Below, piece by piece: positions 34,794-44,370 of a DNA stretch of 64,000 nucleotides. Under the pieces are notes generated by a model that was not told where the DNA came from, did no database searches, and was given only the letters and a program-made list of their open reading frames with translations. Numbering within the stretch: position 1 is the stretch's first letter; every line of letters begins with the position of its first letter. Origin of the DNA: JALZAI01 sp038212215 (GTDB lineage: Bacteria; Actinomycetota; Actinomycetes; Mycobacteriales; Jatrophihabitantaceae). The translations under genes were made by a program, and so were the position numbers. The DNA lies in assembly GCA_038212215.1 (NCBI GenBank), contig JBBQUT010000008.1, positions 1 to 64,000 of the forward strand, in the 5' to 3' direction.

Positions 34794-35720
34794 GCGTGGG
34801 GGTACGGGCTAGCGACGTCCACCGGCGTTACAGGCCAGATTCTGGACGCTTGGTATCCGGCGCCGCAACTCGGTTCCATGCCGGCGGCGAGCGGTCCAGA
34901 TCATGAGCTGACCGCATTGACCGGCACGCACGCGACGGCGGGCGACCGTGGCGTTCGCCTCGACATCGTGCTCTGCGAGATCGACCTCGAGGCGCCGCCG
35001 GTCGGGGTACCTGACGCTTACCTGCGCCTGCACCTGCTCTCACACCGGCTCGTCCGGCCGAACTCGATCAATCTCGACGGGATCTTCGGCGTGCTGCCGA
35101 ACGTGGTCTGGACCAGCGTCGGCCCCTGCCGGCCGGAAGGTTTCGAAGCGGTCCGGATGGCGCTGCGCCGAAAGCACTCGGTGCAGGTGTTCGGAGTGGA
35201 CAAGTTCCCCCGGATGACCGACTACGTCGTTCCGTCGGGGGTCCGCATCGCCGATGCCGACCGGGTGCGGCTCGGCGCTTTCCTTTCGCCGGGCACGACG
35301 GTGATGCACGAAGGATTCGTGAACTACAACGCGGGCACGCTCGGCACGTCCATGGTCGAGGGCCGGATCTCGGCCGGCGTCGTGCTGGGCGACGGCACCG
35401 ACCTCGGCGGCGGCGCGTCGATCGCCGGCACCCTGTCCGGCGGGGGCACCGAACGCATCAGCGTCGGCAAACGCTGCCTGGTGGGGGCCAACGCTGGGAT
35501 CGGCATCTCGCTCGGCGACGACTGCGTGGTCGAGGCGGGCACGTACATCACCCCCGGTTCGAAGCTGACGCTGCCGGACGCCACGGTCGTCAAAGCCCGC
35601 GAGCTCTCGGGGCGGCCCGGCCTGCTGTATTGGCGCAACAGCGTCACCGGCGCGCTCGAGGTGCGCCCGCGCGAGGGCGTCGGCGTCACGCTCAACGACA
35701 TCCTGCACAGCACCAATTAG
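34770..35720 (+). CDS. dapD: 2,3,4,5-tetrahydropyridine-2,6-dicarboxylate N-succinyltransferase
   Basis: A 316-residue actinobacterial-type DapD transferring succinyl from succinyl-CoA to tetrahydrodipicolinate. The N-terminal domain starts after [20 protein letters not shown]. The left-handed beta-helix hexapeptide region (about 170-270) includes [38 protein letters not shown] and [20 protein letters not shown]. No start codon exists between the repeat and the conserved region except GTG 34770. The first residues VREPSERT are therefore repeat-derived and the start is coupled by GTGA to the mini-ORF. It faces away from dapE. Confidence 0.92.
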   Translation: MREPSERTAWGYGLATSTGVTGQILDAWYPAPQLGSMPAASGPDHELTALTGTHATAGDRGVRLDIVLCEIDLEAPPVGVPDAYLRLHLLSHRLVRPNSINLDGIFGVLPNVVWTSVGPCRPEGFEAVRMALRRKHSVQVFGVDKFPRMTDYVVPSGVRIADADRVRLGAFLSPGTTVMHEGFVNYNAGTLGTSMVEGRISAGVVLGDGTDLGGGASIAGTLSGGGTERISVGKRCLVGANAGIGISLGDDCVVEAGTYITPGSKLTLPDATVVKARELSGRPGLLYWRNSVTGALEVRPREGVGVTLNDILHSTN

Positions 35721-35724
35721 TCAC

Positions 35725-36561
35725 GTGTCTCGCGCTACCCGGACGGGTCTCGTCCTCGCCGTCGTCGCTGTTATCGGGGTCGGCGGGTTCCTCGGCGGAC
35801 GCGCGCTGTGGAATCTCGCGAAGACCCATTTCGTCTCGACCGGGTGCACGATTGCCAGCTTCGACCTCGACACCGGCCAGGCCGCGGTCGCCTCGACGAT
35901 GGTGGGGGCAGTGAGCCGCTACACCACGGCGCTGCCGGAACGGGCCGCCGTCCTCGTGCTCGCCGCGGGCCTGCAGGAGAGCAAGCTGACCAATCTCGCC
36001 CCTGGCAGCGGTGACCGCGACTCGGTCGGCGTGCTGCAACAGCGTCCGTCACAGGGCTGGGGAGGGCCGAACCCGGCAACGCGCGCGGCGAGGCTCAACA
36101 ACGTCACCGAGGCCACGACCGAATTCCTGGACCACCTCGTCCGATTCAAGAACTGGCGCACTTTGCCCCTGGCTCGCGCAATCCAGAACGTGCAGGTGTC
36201 GGCCGACGAGAGCTTGTACGCCCAGCACGAGAGCGAGGCAAAGGCGCTGGCGGACGCTTTGCTCGGGCGGAGCCCCGCTGCGGTGTCGTGCACGTTCGGT
36301 ACGCCGACTCAGGTTGCGTCGGCGCGTGAGGTGGCTCGCCAGGTGCGGGCGCAACTGCCGGTCAACGCGCCGACCACGCGCGACAGCGAGATTCGGGTGC
36401 CGGGGGCGGGCTGGCAGACGGCCGCGTGGTTCGTCGCGAATGCGGACCGGCTCGGCATCGACAAGGTCGCCTACGCCGCGAAACAGTGGACGCGCACCGG
36501 CGGCTGGAAGTCAGCAACCGCGACCAGGGCCGCCGTAACGGCGACGCTGCATCGGCTGTAG
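35725..36561 (+). CDS. Hypothetical secreted or membrane-anchored actinobacterial protein
   Basis: A 278-residue protein with one N-terminal hydrophobic helix (TGLVLAVVAVIGVGGFLGG), then a conserved-looking domain with AAVLVLAAGLQESKLTNLAP, SVGVLQQRPSQGWG and FLDHLVRFKNWR. The ES...QxxP/QGWG pattern vaguely resembles lysozyme-like folds, but I would not assign a function. It begins four bases after dapD, probably as an operon, and lacks a good ribosome binding site. It converges on the ferredoxin gene. Confidence 0.75.
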   Translation: MSRATRTGLVLAVVAVIGVGGFLGGRALWNLAKTHFVSTGCTIASFDLDTGQAAVASTMVGAVSRYTTALPERAAVLVLAAGLQESKLTNLAPGSGDRDSVGVLQQRPSQGWGGPNPATRAARLNNVTEATTEFLDHLVRFKNWRTLPLARAIQNVQVSADESLYAQHESEAKALADALLGRSPAAVSCTFGTPTQVASAREVARQVRAQLPVNAPTTRDSEIRVPGAGWQTAAWFVANADRLGIDKVAYAAKQWTRTGGWKSATATRAAVTATLHRL

Positions 36562-36585
36562 CCCCAGCGAGGGGTCGCGCAGCCG

Positions 36586-36912
36586 TCAGTGGCCCTCGCC
36601 CTGCGGCGGCAGGTTCTTGATCCAGTCCGGGTCGTGTTCGACCTTGCCGACCTTGGACGCGCCACCCGGCGACCCGAGCGTGTCGAAGAAGTCGACGTTG
36701 GCCTGGGTGTAGTCGTGCCACTGCTCTGGTAAATCGTCCTCGTAGAAGATTGCCTCGACCGGGCAGACCGGCTCGCAGGCACCGCAGTCGACACACTCGT
36801 CCGGGTGGATGTACAGCATCCGGCCACCCTCGTAGATGCAGTCGACCGGACACTCCTCGATGCACGCCTTGTCGATGACATCTACACACGGCTCGGCGAT
36901 CACGTATGTCAC
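36586..36912 (-). CDS. fdxA: 7Fe ferredoxin (3Fe-4S/4Fe-4S)
   Basis: A 108-residue ferredoxin with Cys at 9, 17, 21 and 25, then 40, 43, 46 and 50. These include an [11 protein letters not shown] segment and a [12 protein letters not shown] segment, the pattern of actinobacterial FdxA/FdxC with one 3Fe-4S and one 4Fe-4S cluster. It is a soluble electron carrier. The start at 36912 is preceded by GGAGGACC. It is divergent from the GNAT gene. Confidence 0.94.
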   Translation of the reverse strand: MTYVIAEPCVDVIDKACIEECPVDCIYEGGRMLYIHPDECVDCGACEPVCPVEAIFYEDDLPEQWHDYTQANVDFFDTLGSPGGASKVGKVEHDPDWIKNLPPQGEGH

Positions 36913-36997
36913 TGCGGTCCTCCGGGGCGCTGCTTACTCGGTGGGCGGACGGTCGTCGGGCACCGCCTGGCCGTTAGGTGGAACTAGTATGCCGCTC

Positions 36998-37963
36998 GTG
37001 TTTGAGCCTAGCTGGGTCGGCCGTCGCGTGAGCGTCCGCCGTATCCTTTCGGCCACGTCTGGCGCTCGCCCGCAATATTCGGACGTCGTCGGGGACCTGA
37101 TCCGCCTCGACTCGCGCACCGCGGTCATCGACTCGCGGCGGGGGCTGGTCGAGGTGGATCTGGCGTCGGTGACCATCGCGAGCCCCGCACCGCCGTCGAC
37201 GGCGGACGAGCTCGCCCTGGTCGCGGTCGCCGCGGCCGGCTGGCGGGCCGAGCACAACGCCCAGCTCGGCGGCTGGTGGCTCCGCGCGAGCGGTGGGTTC
37301 ACCGGCCGGGCCAACTCCGTCCTACCGCTGCGCCAGCCTGGGATGCCGCTCGACGAGGCCTTGCAGCGGGCCGCCGCCTGGTACACCGAACGAGGGCTGC
37401 CGTTGCTCGTGCTCGTGCCGCTGGAGGCACGGCGGCTGCTGGACGCCGGGTTGGGCGAGCGGGGCTGGTCTGCCGACCCGCTGGTGCACACGATGGCCGG
37501 CCGGCTGGACGTGCTCGACCGGGCAGTGCATACCGGCGCGTCCGCGCATGCGGACCACACCGTCGAACTTGCGCACTCGCCTGCCGAGGCGTGGTTGGCT
37601 CGGTTCCGCGACGGCGCGGGTAGCGCATCGGCTGCGCGCGGTGTGCTGACCCGCCACGATCGGGCTGTTTTCGCGAGCGTCCGCGACGGGGCGCGGGTCG
37701 TGGCGATCGGTCGCGGGACGCTCGACGACGGCTGGCTCGGCGTGAGCGCCGTCGAGGTCGCGCCGGACCTGCGCCGCTCGGGCCTCGCGCGCTCCGTCAT
37801 GGCAGCGCTGTGGCGTTGGGGAGCCGCGCAGGGCGCCGCTCGCAGCTACCTGCAGGTATGGGCCGAGAACGATGCCGCGGTGACGCTGTACCGCTCGCTG
37901 GGCTATTGGGTGCATCACGACTACCACTACCGCAGGCCGCCACAGCATGACCGCTTAGGCTGA
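36998..37963 (+). CDS. GNAT family N-acetyltransferase
   Basis: A 321-residue protein. An N-terminal domain (FEPSWVGRRVSVRRIL) of about 100 residues precedes a C-terminal acetyltransferase domain with VSAVEVAPDLRRSGLARSVM (acetyl-CoA loop, motif A) and YLQVWAENDAAVTLYRSLGY (motif B). The acceptor is unknown. I prefer GTG 36998, which has TAGTAT (36985-36990) seven bases upstream, over ATG 36989, whose codon lies inside that box. Divergent from fdxA. Confidence 0.87.
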   Translation: MFEPSWVGRRVSVRRILSATSGARPQYSDVVGDLIRLDSRTAVIDSRRGLVEVDLASVTIASPAPPSTADELALVAVAAAGWRAEHNAQLGGWWLRASGGFTGRANSVLPLRQPGMPLDEALQRAAAWYTERGLPLLVLVPLEARRLLDAGLGERGWSADPLVHTMAGRLDVLDRAVHTGASAHADHTVELAHSPAEAWLARFRDGAGSASAARGVLTRHDRAVFASVRDGARVVAIGRGTLDDGWLGVSAVEVAPDLRRSGLARSVMAALWRWGAAQGAARSYLQVWAENDAAVTLYRSLGYWVHHDYHYRRPPQHDRLG

Positions 37964-37968
37964 CCCTC

Positions 37969-38511
37969 ATGGTCGACAAGGCTCCCGACAACAGCAAGCT
38001 GCTCGTGATCTCGTTCGAGGACGGGCTGCGCGCCCAAGAATTTTTGCTCGCCGTGGCCCGGCTGCAGCAGCACCACGATCTGCAGTTGCACGACGCAGTG
38101 CTCATCAACCGGGCCGCGGACGGCAGCTCACACGTGCGCGAGACCACCGACGTCACGCCCGGCCAGGCCGGCCTCGGAGCCGGAGTGTGGGGGCTGCTGC
38201 TCGGCACTCTGTTCGGCGGCCCGATCGGTGGTCTAGTCGTCGGTGCGGCCTCGGCCGGGAGTGGCGCGCTGTTCGCGAAACTCATCGATACCGGCGTGCG
38301 TGACGAGACCATCGCGCAATTGCGCACCACCGTGCCACCCGGACGCACAGCGGTCGCCTTGCTGGTCAGTCACGTGTCGGTGGCTGACCTGCAGATCGAG
38401 CTGGCTCGCTTCCCGCATGCTCAGCTGGTCGAGACCGACCTGCCGCCTGCCGCGGTGAGCGCGGTGCAGCACGCACTCGAAGAGGCCGACCGCGCACCGT
38501 TCACCGGTTGA
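37969..38511 (+). CDS. DUF1269 domain-containing protein
   Basis: A 180-residue protein with the DUF1269 layout: an N-terminal domain with KLLVISFEDGLRAQEFLLAV, a central Gly-rich hydrophobic hairpin (GVWGLLLGTLFGGPIGGLVV), and a C-terminal domain (TAVALLVSHVSVADLQIELA). Function unknown; probably membrane-associated. TAGGCT (37956-37961) lies seven bases before ATG 37969, overlapping the end of the GNAT gene, so it may have its own leaderless promoter. Confidence 0.87.
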   Translation: MVDKAPDNSKLLVISFEDGLRAQEFLLAVARLQQHHDLQLHDAVLINRAADGSSHVRETTDVTPGQAGLGAGVWGLLLGTLFGGPIGGLVVGAASAGSGALFAKLIDTGVRDETIAQLRTTVPPGRTAVALLVSHVSVADLQIELARFPHAQLVETDLPPAAVSAVQHALEEADRAPFTG

Positions 38512-38920
38512 GCGGCGCCGTCACCTTGACGACAGACCGGAAGCCAGCGGCAAGGCCGAGTACGACCACGCCGTATAGCGTCCACTGCTGGGCGCCGCCA
38601 CCGAGCACCAGCACATCACCTTCTGGACGCGAGTAGAGCGACAGGCCAAGTACCGGCAGCAACCAGGCTGCGACGGGCAGCGCGGCGGCTGGCACCGAGC
38701 GGACGAGCGAGTACGCGAAGCGCGGCAGCAGCAGGTTCTGGGCAACACCCAGAACGACGGCGACGGGGACGGGCGTGCTGCCGAGATACAGCGGAATCAA
38801 CAGCACGTCGAAGACGCCGAGCAGCACCGCGCTGGCCGCGAGCAGCACGACCAGCCCCCACTCCCGCGGACCTGCACGCGCGGTGCGCGCCGCGCCCGGC
38901 GGCGCGGGCCGCTCGGACAC
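38501..38920 (-). CDS. DUF6113-like integral membrane protein
   Basis: A 139-residue protein with four hydrophobic segments (WGLVVLLAASAVLLGVFDVL, VPVAVVLGVAQNLLLPRFAY, LPVAAWLLPVLGLSLY, YGVVVLGLAAGF) after a short polar N-terminus (VSERPAPPGAARTARAG). It begins four bases after the mshB stop, so the two form an operon. The function is not known; the DUF6113 assignment is from resemblance and position next to mshB. It overlaps the DUF1269 3' end tail to tail by 11 bases. Confidence 0.75.
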   Translation of the reverse strand: MSERPAPPGAARTARAGPREWGLVVLLAASAVLLGVFDVLLIPLYLGSTPVPVAVVLGVAQNLLLPRFAYSLVRSVPAAALPVAAWLLPVLGLSLYSRPEGDVLVLGGGAQQWTLYGVVVLGLAAGFRSVVKVTAPLNR

Positions 38921-38924
38921 CGGG

Positions 38925-39830
38925 TCAGACCCCGGTGCCGGCGAACAGGTCGACCTCGCGGCCCTCGGCGTCGCGCTCGGCGCCGAGGGCGCCGCGGACC
39001 AGCCGGAAGTATTCGATGCCCAGCAGCGGCGTGGCGATGTTATTGGACAACGCGTAGCACGAACCGTCGACGGCGATCTGGGTTGCGTGGGCGCGCATCG
39101 CCGACGCTTTGGCGTCCAGGTGCGCTCGAGCGTCAACGGCGGTGGTGACCTCTCCGTCCGGATTGCCGAACGGCAGCTGATCAGCGGATGCGACGGCGTC
39201 GAACGAGCCGCCCGCCCGCCGGAGCGCGTCGATGCCGTTTTGCAGCACCGAGCGTGGCATCGCGGTCCAATAGATCTTCTCGATCTGCCAGGCGGTTCCG
39301 GTACCGCCGGCAGCCGCGGCGCGCTCGAACGCAGCCATCGCCACCCGGTGCGCCATGATGTGGTCAGGGTGGCCGTACCCGCCGGTCTCGTCGTAGGTGA
39401 CGAGCACCTGGGGACGCACCGCACGGATCACCGCGACGGCCTGCGTGACTGCCTGCTCGAACAGGGTGTCGTCCTTGGCGCACGACCAAAACGCGCGCGG
39501 ATCGTCGTTGCCGGCGGTGCCCATCATCCCGCTGTCGCGCCAGCATCCCGCGCCACCGAGGAAGCGGTGGTCGGTGACGCCCAGCGCTTGCATTGCCGCG
39601 GCGAGTTCGGTGATGCGGTAGCCGCCGAGCTGGTCGCCACGCTCGGCCGACAGACCCGCGAGCTCGGGCACCAGTATCTCGCCGCGCTCACCGAGCGTGC
39701 ACGTCAGCAACGTGACCTGAGTGCCTTCGGCGGCGTAGCGCGCCATCGTCGCGCCCGTCCCGATCGTCTCGTCGTCGGGGTGGGCGTGGACGAGCAACAG
39801 CCGCCGATCAGCGGTGACGGAAGCGGGCAC
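38925..39830 (-). CDS. mshB: N-acetyl-1-D-myo-inositol-2-amino-2-deoxy-alpha-D-glucopyranoside deacetylase (mycothiol biosynthesis)
   Basis: A 301-residue LmbE-type zinc deacetylase. The zinc/catalytic motif [19 protein letters not shown] and [15 protein letters not shown] are intact. It produces GlcN-Ins for mycothiol, the actinobacterial low-molecular-weight thiol, so the organism probably makes mycothiol. GTG 39830 has TACGGT (complement of 39838-39843) seven bases upstream, a leaderless start. Confidence 0.94.
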   Translation of the reverse strand: MPASVTADRRLLLVHAHPDDETIGTGATMARYAAEGTQVTLLTCTLGERGEILVPELAGLSAERGDQLGGYRITELAAAMQALGVTDHRFLGGAGCWRDSGMMGTAGNDDPRAFWSCAKDDTLFEQAVTQAVAVIRAVRPQVLVTYDETGGYGHPDHIMAHRVAMAAFERAAAAGGTGTAWQIEKIYWTAMPRSVLQNGIDALRRAGGSFDAVASADQLPFGNPDGEVTTAVDARAHLDAKASAMRAHATQIAVDGSCYALSNNIATPLLGIEYFRLVRGALGAERDAEGREVDLFAGTGV

Positions 39831-39847
39831 GGTAGCGACCGTACTGC

Positions 39848-41176
39848 TCAGCCGGTCGGACCGCCTTCGCGCACAAGTTCGCCCTCAGCGTCGATCACTA
39901 CATCGTCGTCGAGACGCTGCGGCTCGCGCGCGGGCACGTCGGGCAGGCACACCATGGCACGCGCGGCCTGCTCGTCGCTCGGCCGGTCGGCCGGCCATAC
40001 CGCCAGCGGGGACGGCTCTGCGTCCTGCGGCTTGCCGATCTCGAGAATGTCCGAGCGTGCCGAGGCGAAGTGGCACGCCGCGACGTGATTGTGGAACTTG
40101 TCCTCGAGCGGGGGTTCGACGTTCACGCACCACTCGCGCTGGGCGTTGTGCAACTCGTCGCGGAATTTCGGGCACCGCGTTCGGAACCGGCAGCCGGTCG
40201 GCGGGTTCACCGGGCTCGGCACCTCACCGGTGAGCAGGATCCGCTTGCGTTCGCGCTCCTTCACCGGGTCGGGCAGCGGGATTGCCGACATCAAGGCTTG
40301 GGTGTACGGGTGCGTGGGGCGGCGGAACAATTCCTCGACCTCGGCCGTCTCGACGACCTTGCCGAGATACATCACCACAACCCGGTCGGCAATGTGGCGG
40401 ATCACCGACAGGTCGTGGGAGATGAACAGGAAGGCTAGACCGAGCTCTTCCTGCAGGTCGCCGAGCAGGTTGATGACGCCGGCCTGGATCGAGACGTCCA
40501 GCGCGGACACCGGCTCGTCGAGCACGAGCAGCTTGGGCTTGAGGGCGAGCGCGCGAGCAATGCCGATGCGCTGGCGCTGGCCACCGGAGAACTCGTGCGC
40601 GTAGCGCGACCCGTGTTCCGGGTTCAGCCCGACCTGGGCGAGCAGTTCGCGAACCTGCTTGCGACCGTTCTCGCGCGCGCCGTACAGGCCGTGGATGCGC
40701 AGTGGCTCGGCGACCAGTTCGTTGACCGTCATCCGCGGGTCGAGCGAGGCGAACGGGTCCTGGAACACGATCTGCATGTCGCGGCGCAGCGGGCGCATCT
40801 GCTTGTTGGAGATCTTCGTGAGGTCGTGCCCCTGCCACATCACCGCACCGGACGTCGCCGGAATCAGGTTCAGCACCAGCCGTCCGGTCGTCGTCTTACC
40901 GCAGCCGGACTCGCCGACGATGCACAGCGTCTCGTTCTCGTAGATGTCGAAAGACACGTCGCAGACGGCGTGCACGTCACCGATCTTGCGGCGGACAAGT
41001 CCGCTCGAGCGGATCGGGAAGTGCTTGACCAGGTTGCGGACCGACAGCACTGGCTCGCGGGTGGCGGTGGCCGTGCCCGCTCGCTCGGCCCCAGCGTGCG
41101 TGCCGCCGTCGGCAGTGTCTTTGCCGAGGTCCACTCTGCTGCCGGTGTGGCCGTTGTCGCTGCTCGCGCTCGTCAC
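39848..41176 (-). CDS. Oligopeptide/dipeptide ABC transporter ATP-binding protein (OppF type)
   Basis: A 442-residue ATPase with Walker [10 protein letters not shown], signature [15 protein letters not shown], Walker [15 protein letters not shown] and switch His in FISHDLSV. The C-terminal oligopeptide-transporter domain holds Cys residues ([17 protein letters not shown]-like region; AACHF) seen in Opp/Dpp ATPases. The extra C-terminal tail is acidic. GTG 41176 overlaps the OppD stop by GTGA. Last gene of the peptide transporter operon (46155 to 39848). Confidence 0.92.
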   Translation of the reverse strand: MTSASSDNGHTGSRVDLGKDTADGGTHAGAERAGTATATREPVLSVRNLVKHFPIRSSGLVRRKIGDVHAVCDVSFDIYENETLCIVGESGCGKTTTGRLVLNLIPATSGAVMWQGHDLTKISNKQMRPLRRDMQIVFQDPFASLDPRMTVNELVAEPLRIHGLYGARENGRKQVRELLAQVGLNPEHGSRYAHEFSGGQRQRIGIARALALKPKLLVLDEPVSALDVSIQAGVINLLGDLQEELGLAFLFISHDLSVIRHIADRVVVMYLGKVVETAEVEELFRRPTHPYTQALMSAIPLPDPVKERERKRILLTGEVPSPVNPPTGCRFRTRCPKFRDELHNAQREWCVNVEPPLEDKFHNHVAACHFASARSDILEIGKPQDAEPSPLAVWPADRPSDEQAARAMVCLPDVPAREPQRLDDDVVIDAEGELVREGGPTG

Positions 41177-42288
41177 GATGCCGGCACCTCCGTCGCCGTC
41201 GAGCCAGACGTGTCGCTGACCAGCTTGGCGTCCGGGCCGAAGAGGTCCGCAGCTTCTGCCCCGCTGGTCCGGCTGCGGAAATGGCACGCCGCGGCGTGCG
41301 CTGCATTGTCCACCGGCAGCAGGGCGGGCTCTTCGGTGTCGCAGACTGGTTCCGCGATCGGGCACCGCGGCGTGAAGGGGCACCCCGGCGGCAGATTCAG
41401 CAGTGAGGGTGGCGCGCCCTTGATCGGCGTGAGTCGCTGCTTGTCGGACTGATCCATCCGCGGCAGGCTGCCCAGCAACCCGAGCGTGTACGGCATGCGC
41501 GGGCGGTAGAAGACCTCGTCCGTGGAGCCGGTCTCGACCAGCTTGCCGGCGTACATCACGCAGATGCGCTCGGCGTGGCCGGCGATGACGCCGAGGTCGT
41601 GCGTGATCAGGATCAGCGCGGCGCCGGTCTCGGCGCGCGCCGCTTCGAGCGCTTCGAGCACCTGCGCCTGCACCGTGACGTCAAGGGCGGTCGTCGGTTC
41701 ATCGGCGATGATCACGTCGGGGTTGTTTGCCATCGCGATCGCAATGACAATGCGCTGGCGCATGCCACCGGACAACTCGTGCGGATAGCTGTCTACGCGC
41801 TGCTCCGGAAACGGAATTCCCACTGTGGCCAGCAGTTCGATGGCCCGTGCCTTTGCCTTGTCCTTGGAGATGTCGTTGTGCGCGAGCACGGCCTCGGCGA
41901 TCTGGAATCCCACGGAATAGACCGGATTCAGCGAAGTCAGCGGGTCCTGGAAGATCATGGCGATCTTCTTGCCACGCAGCTTCGCGTAGCCCTTCTCGTC
42001 CTGCCCCAGGATCTCCTGGCCGCGAAAGCGCACTGAACCGCTGATCCGGGCGGTCTTCGGCAGCAGGCCCATTACGGCCATCGAGCTCACCGACTTGCCC
42101 GACCCCGACTCGCCGACGATGCCCATCGCCTCTCCCGCGGCGACCTGGTAGCTGACGCCGCGCACGGCGCGTACCTCACCGTCGTCGGTGGGGAAGGAGA
42201 CGGTGAGGTTCTCGACGACCAGCAGGGGTTCCTCGTCCGGATGGACGCCGCCGTTACGTGTGTTGTCGACGTCGATGGCGTGCGTCAT
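41173..42288 (-). CDS. Oligopeptide/dipeptide ABC transporter ATP-binding protein (OppD type)
   Basis: A 371-residue ATPase with Walker A GESGSGKSV, signature LSGGMRQRIVIAIAM, Walker B VIIADEPTTALDVT and switch His in LITHDLGV, plus the C-terminal Cys segment GCPFTPRCPIAEPVCDTEEP. Its start overlaps OppC by ATGA and its stop overlaps OppF by GTGA. Confidence 0.93.
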   Translation of the reverse strand: MTHAIDVDNTRNGGVHPDEEPLLVVENLTVSFPTDDGEVRAVRGVSYQVAAGEAMGIVGESGSGKSVSSMAVMGLLPKTARISGSVRFRGQEILGQDEKGYAKLRGKKIAMIFQDPLTSLNPVYSVGFQIAEAVLAHNDISKDKAKARAIELLATVGIPFPEQRVDSYPHELSGGMRQRIVIAIAMANNPDVIIADEPTTALDVTVQAQVLEALEAARAETGAALILITHDLGVIAGHAERICVMYAGKLVETGSTDEVFYRPRMPYTLGLLGSLPRMDQSDKQRLTPIKGAPPSLLNLPPGCPFTPRCPIAEPVCDTEEPALLPVDNAAHAAACHFRSRTSGAEAADLFGPDAKLVSDTSGSTATEVPAS

Positions 42289-43226
42289 CGACGCTCTCTC
42301 GTCTGGCGCGGGTCGAGAGCGTCACGCAAGCCGTCACCGATGAAGTTCACGGTCAGTGCGATCAGGATGATGAACACTCCAGGGAAGTAGAACAGCCACG
42401 GTCGGGTGTCGAACGCACCCTGCGCCTGCGTGATCAAAACGCCCAACGAGGTGTCGGGAGACTGGACCCCGAAACCGACGAAGGACAGGGCCGTTTCGGT
42501 CAGGATGCCGGCAGCGACGAGCAGCGTGGCGTTGACGATCAGCACCGGCACCGTGTTCGGCAGCAGGTGTCGCACCATGATCCGCAGATTCGAGGCGCCG
42601 AGGGCGCGGGAAGCTTCGATGAACTCACGCTCGCGCAGTGACAGCACGACGCCGCGTACGACCCGGGCCACATACGGCGCGGACACGCCGGCGAGGATCA
42701 AGCCGATGATCCACCAGGTGCCACCGAAGTTCTTGGCCAGCGCGGCTGCCAGTGCCAGCGCCGGGATGGTGAGCACGAGGTCGGCGAACCGCATCAGGGC
42801 TGCGTCGACGAACCCGCCGAGGTAACCGGAAACCACGCCCCACACCGCACCCGCGCCGGTGCCCACGGACGCGATGACGAATGCCACCTTCAGCGACTGA
42901 CCCGTGCCGCGCATCACGACCGCCAACCCGTCGTAGCCGGTGGCGTCAGTACCGAACGGGTGCTTCGCGTCCGGCGAGACGTTCAGGTCATCGGTGAAGA
43001 CGTCGTAGGTGTACTTCCAGAAGTGCGGCAGGACAAAGGCGAAGAGGAGCAGCAGGATGAACACCACCAGGCTCGCCGCCGCGATGCGATGGCGGCGGAA
43101 ACGGCGCGCTGCCAGCTGCCACTGCGTGCGCTCCTTGGCGGTGAACTCGCGTTCCGTCCGGGCGGAGGGAGCAGACCCCGGGGTTGCAGCCGGCTGGTCC
43201 TTCACGGTTCCGTGCAACTCAGGCAT
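42285..43226 (-). CDS. Peptide ABC transporter permease (OppC type)
   Basis: A 313-residue permease with an N-terminal cytoplasmic tail, a helix at IAAASLVVFILLLLFAFVLP, then the transport domain with EAA loop EFIEASRALGASNLRIMVRH. ATG 43226 lies in the last codons of OppB (8-base overlap); the longer frame to 43250 is less likely. The periplasmic loop contains HPFGTDATGYD, typical of OppC/DppC. Confidence 0.92.
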   Translation of the reverse strand: MPELHGTVKDQPAATPGSAPSARTEREFTAKERTQWQLAARRFRRHRIAAASLVVFILLLLFAFVLPHFWKYTYDVFTDDLNVSPDAKHPFGTDATGYDGLAVVMRGTGQSLKVAFVIASVGTGAGAVWGVVSGYLGGFVDAALMRFADLVLTIPALALAAALAKNFGGTWWIIGLILAGVSAPYVARVVRGVVLSLREREFIEASRALGASNLRIMVRHLLPNTVPVLIVNATLLVAAGILTETALSFVGFGVQSPDTSLGVLITQAQGAFDTRPWLFYFPGVFIILIALTVNFIGDGLRDALDPRQTRERR

Positions 43227-44205
43227 GGCGAATCCTCGGGTCGAGAACACCGTAGAGCAAATCGGCGATCAGGTTGAACATGATGACCAGAGTGGCCGTG
43301 ACCAGCAACCAGCCGAGCATCACGTTGAAGTCGAGAGTTCGTAGTGCGGTGAGGAAGAGGTTGCCCATGCCGTGCCACTGGAACACGGTCTCGGTGACGA
43401 TCGCACCGCCCAGCAACGCCGCGACGTCCAATGCCGTGACGGTGGTCAGCGGGATCAGTGCCGTGCGCAAGGCGTGGCGGATGAGCACCGTGCGCGGCTT
43501 GAGTCCCTTGGAGCGAGCCAGGCGAACATAGTCGCTATTGAGCACCTCGAGCATCGACGCCCGGGTGAACCGGCTCCAGGCCGCATAGCCGGCCAGCCCG
43601 AGCACGATTGTCGGCAACACGAGATGGCCGAAGATGTCCTTCAGATTGGCGAAGGTCGAGCCTTGAATCGCGGGGATCGTTCGGTCGCCGATGGTAAAGA
43701 ACGTATGGGGGTTGACATTGTCGTTGAACCAGATGCCGCCCTGCTTGAGGAGGATCGCGAACCAGAACACCGGCATCGAGAGGAAAAGGAATCCCATCGT
43801 CGTGGTGCTGTAATCGACGAGGCTGTACTGCTTCACGGCACTGACGACACCGGTGATGACTGCGAGAAACAGCGCGATAACCACCGACACCGCAACGAGT
43901 CGCCCGGTGACCAGTAATGCCTGCAGCACCTCGCTGCCGATGTCGTCGTGACCAAGAACCGGCGGACCCCAATTGCCGTGGAACACCACGTTGGAGATCC
44001 AGTGCCAGTACTGCGTGGGCCATGACCGATCAAGCCAGAGCCGGTGCGACTCGGTGTCGATCACCACCTGAGCCGGGCGCGGATTGCGCAGCTTGAGGTA
44101 GAGCAGCGGATCGCCGGTGAACTTCACGAGTACGAAGGTCAGCATCGTGGACGCGATCAGCACCGGGATCGACACGAGCACTCGACGGATCACGAACACC
44201 AACAT
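43219..44205 (-). CDS. Peptide ABC transporter permease (OppB type)
   Basis: A 328-residue permease: N-terminal helix MLVFVIRRVLVSIPVLIAST, large external loop, then helices with EAA loop DYVRLARSKGLKPRTVLIRH. Its start follows a strong hairpin at 44229-44259 that lies between it and the binding-protein gene, so its transcription may be attenuated relative to that gene. Confidence 0.92.
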   Translation of the reverse strand: MLVFVIRRVLVSIPVLIASTMLTFVLVKFTGDPLLYLKLRNPRPAQVVIDTESHRLWLDRSWPTQYWHWISNVVFHGNWGPPVLGHDDIGSEVLQALLVTGRLVAVSVVIALFLAVITGVVSAVKQYSLVDYSTTTMGFLFLSMPVFWFAILLKQGGIWFNDNVNPHTFFTIGDRTIPAIQGSTFANLKDIFGHLVLPTIVLGLAGYAAWSRFTRASMLEVLNSDYVRLARSKGLKPRTVLIRHALRTALIPLTTVTALDVAALLGGAIVTETVFQWHGMGNLFLTALRTLDFNVMLGWLLVTATLVIMFNLIADLLYGVLDPRIRHA

Positions 44206-44228
44206 CGTGTCGACCTCCCATGCCGGGC

Positions 44229-44259
44229 GTTCCCCGGAGGCGAGAAGCCTCCGGGGAAC
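44229..44259 (-). terminator. Intra-operon hairpin between peptide-binding protein and OppB
   Basis: GTTCCCCGGAGGC and GCCTCCGGGGAAC form a perfect 13-bp stem with the loop GAGAA, located between the binding-protein stop (44371) and the OppB start (44205). It could terminate part of the transcripts or protect the 3' end of the binding-protein mRNA. Confidence 0.75.
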
Positions 44260-44370
44260 ACCAGTTGATCAGGCAGGTGCAGACTGCGCCGCGTGCGGTG
44301 CGTCTGGCACCTTTGTGTTCTGGGACCTCAGTGGAACTGTGACCTCAGTAGAACCTAGCGCCAATGGGCC

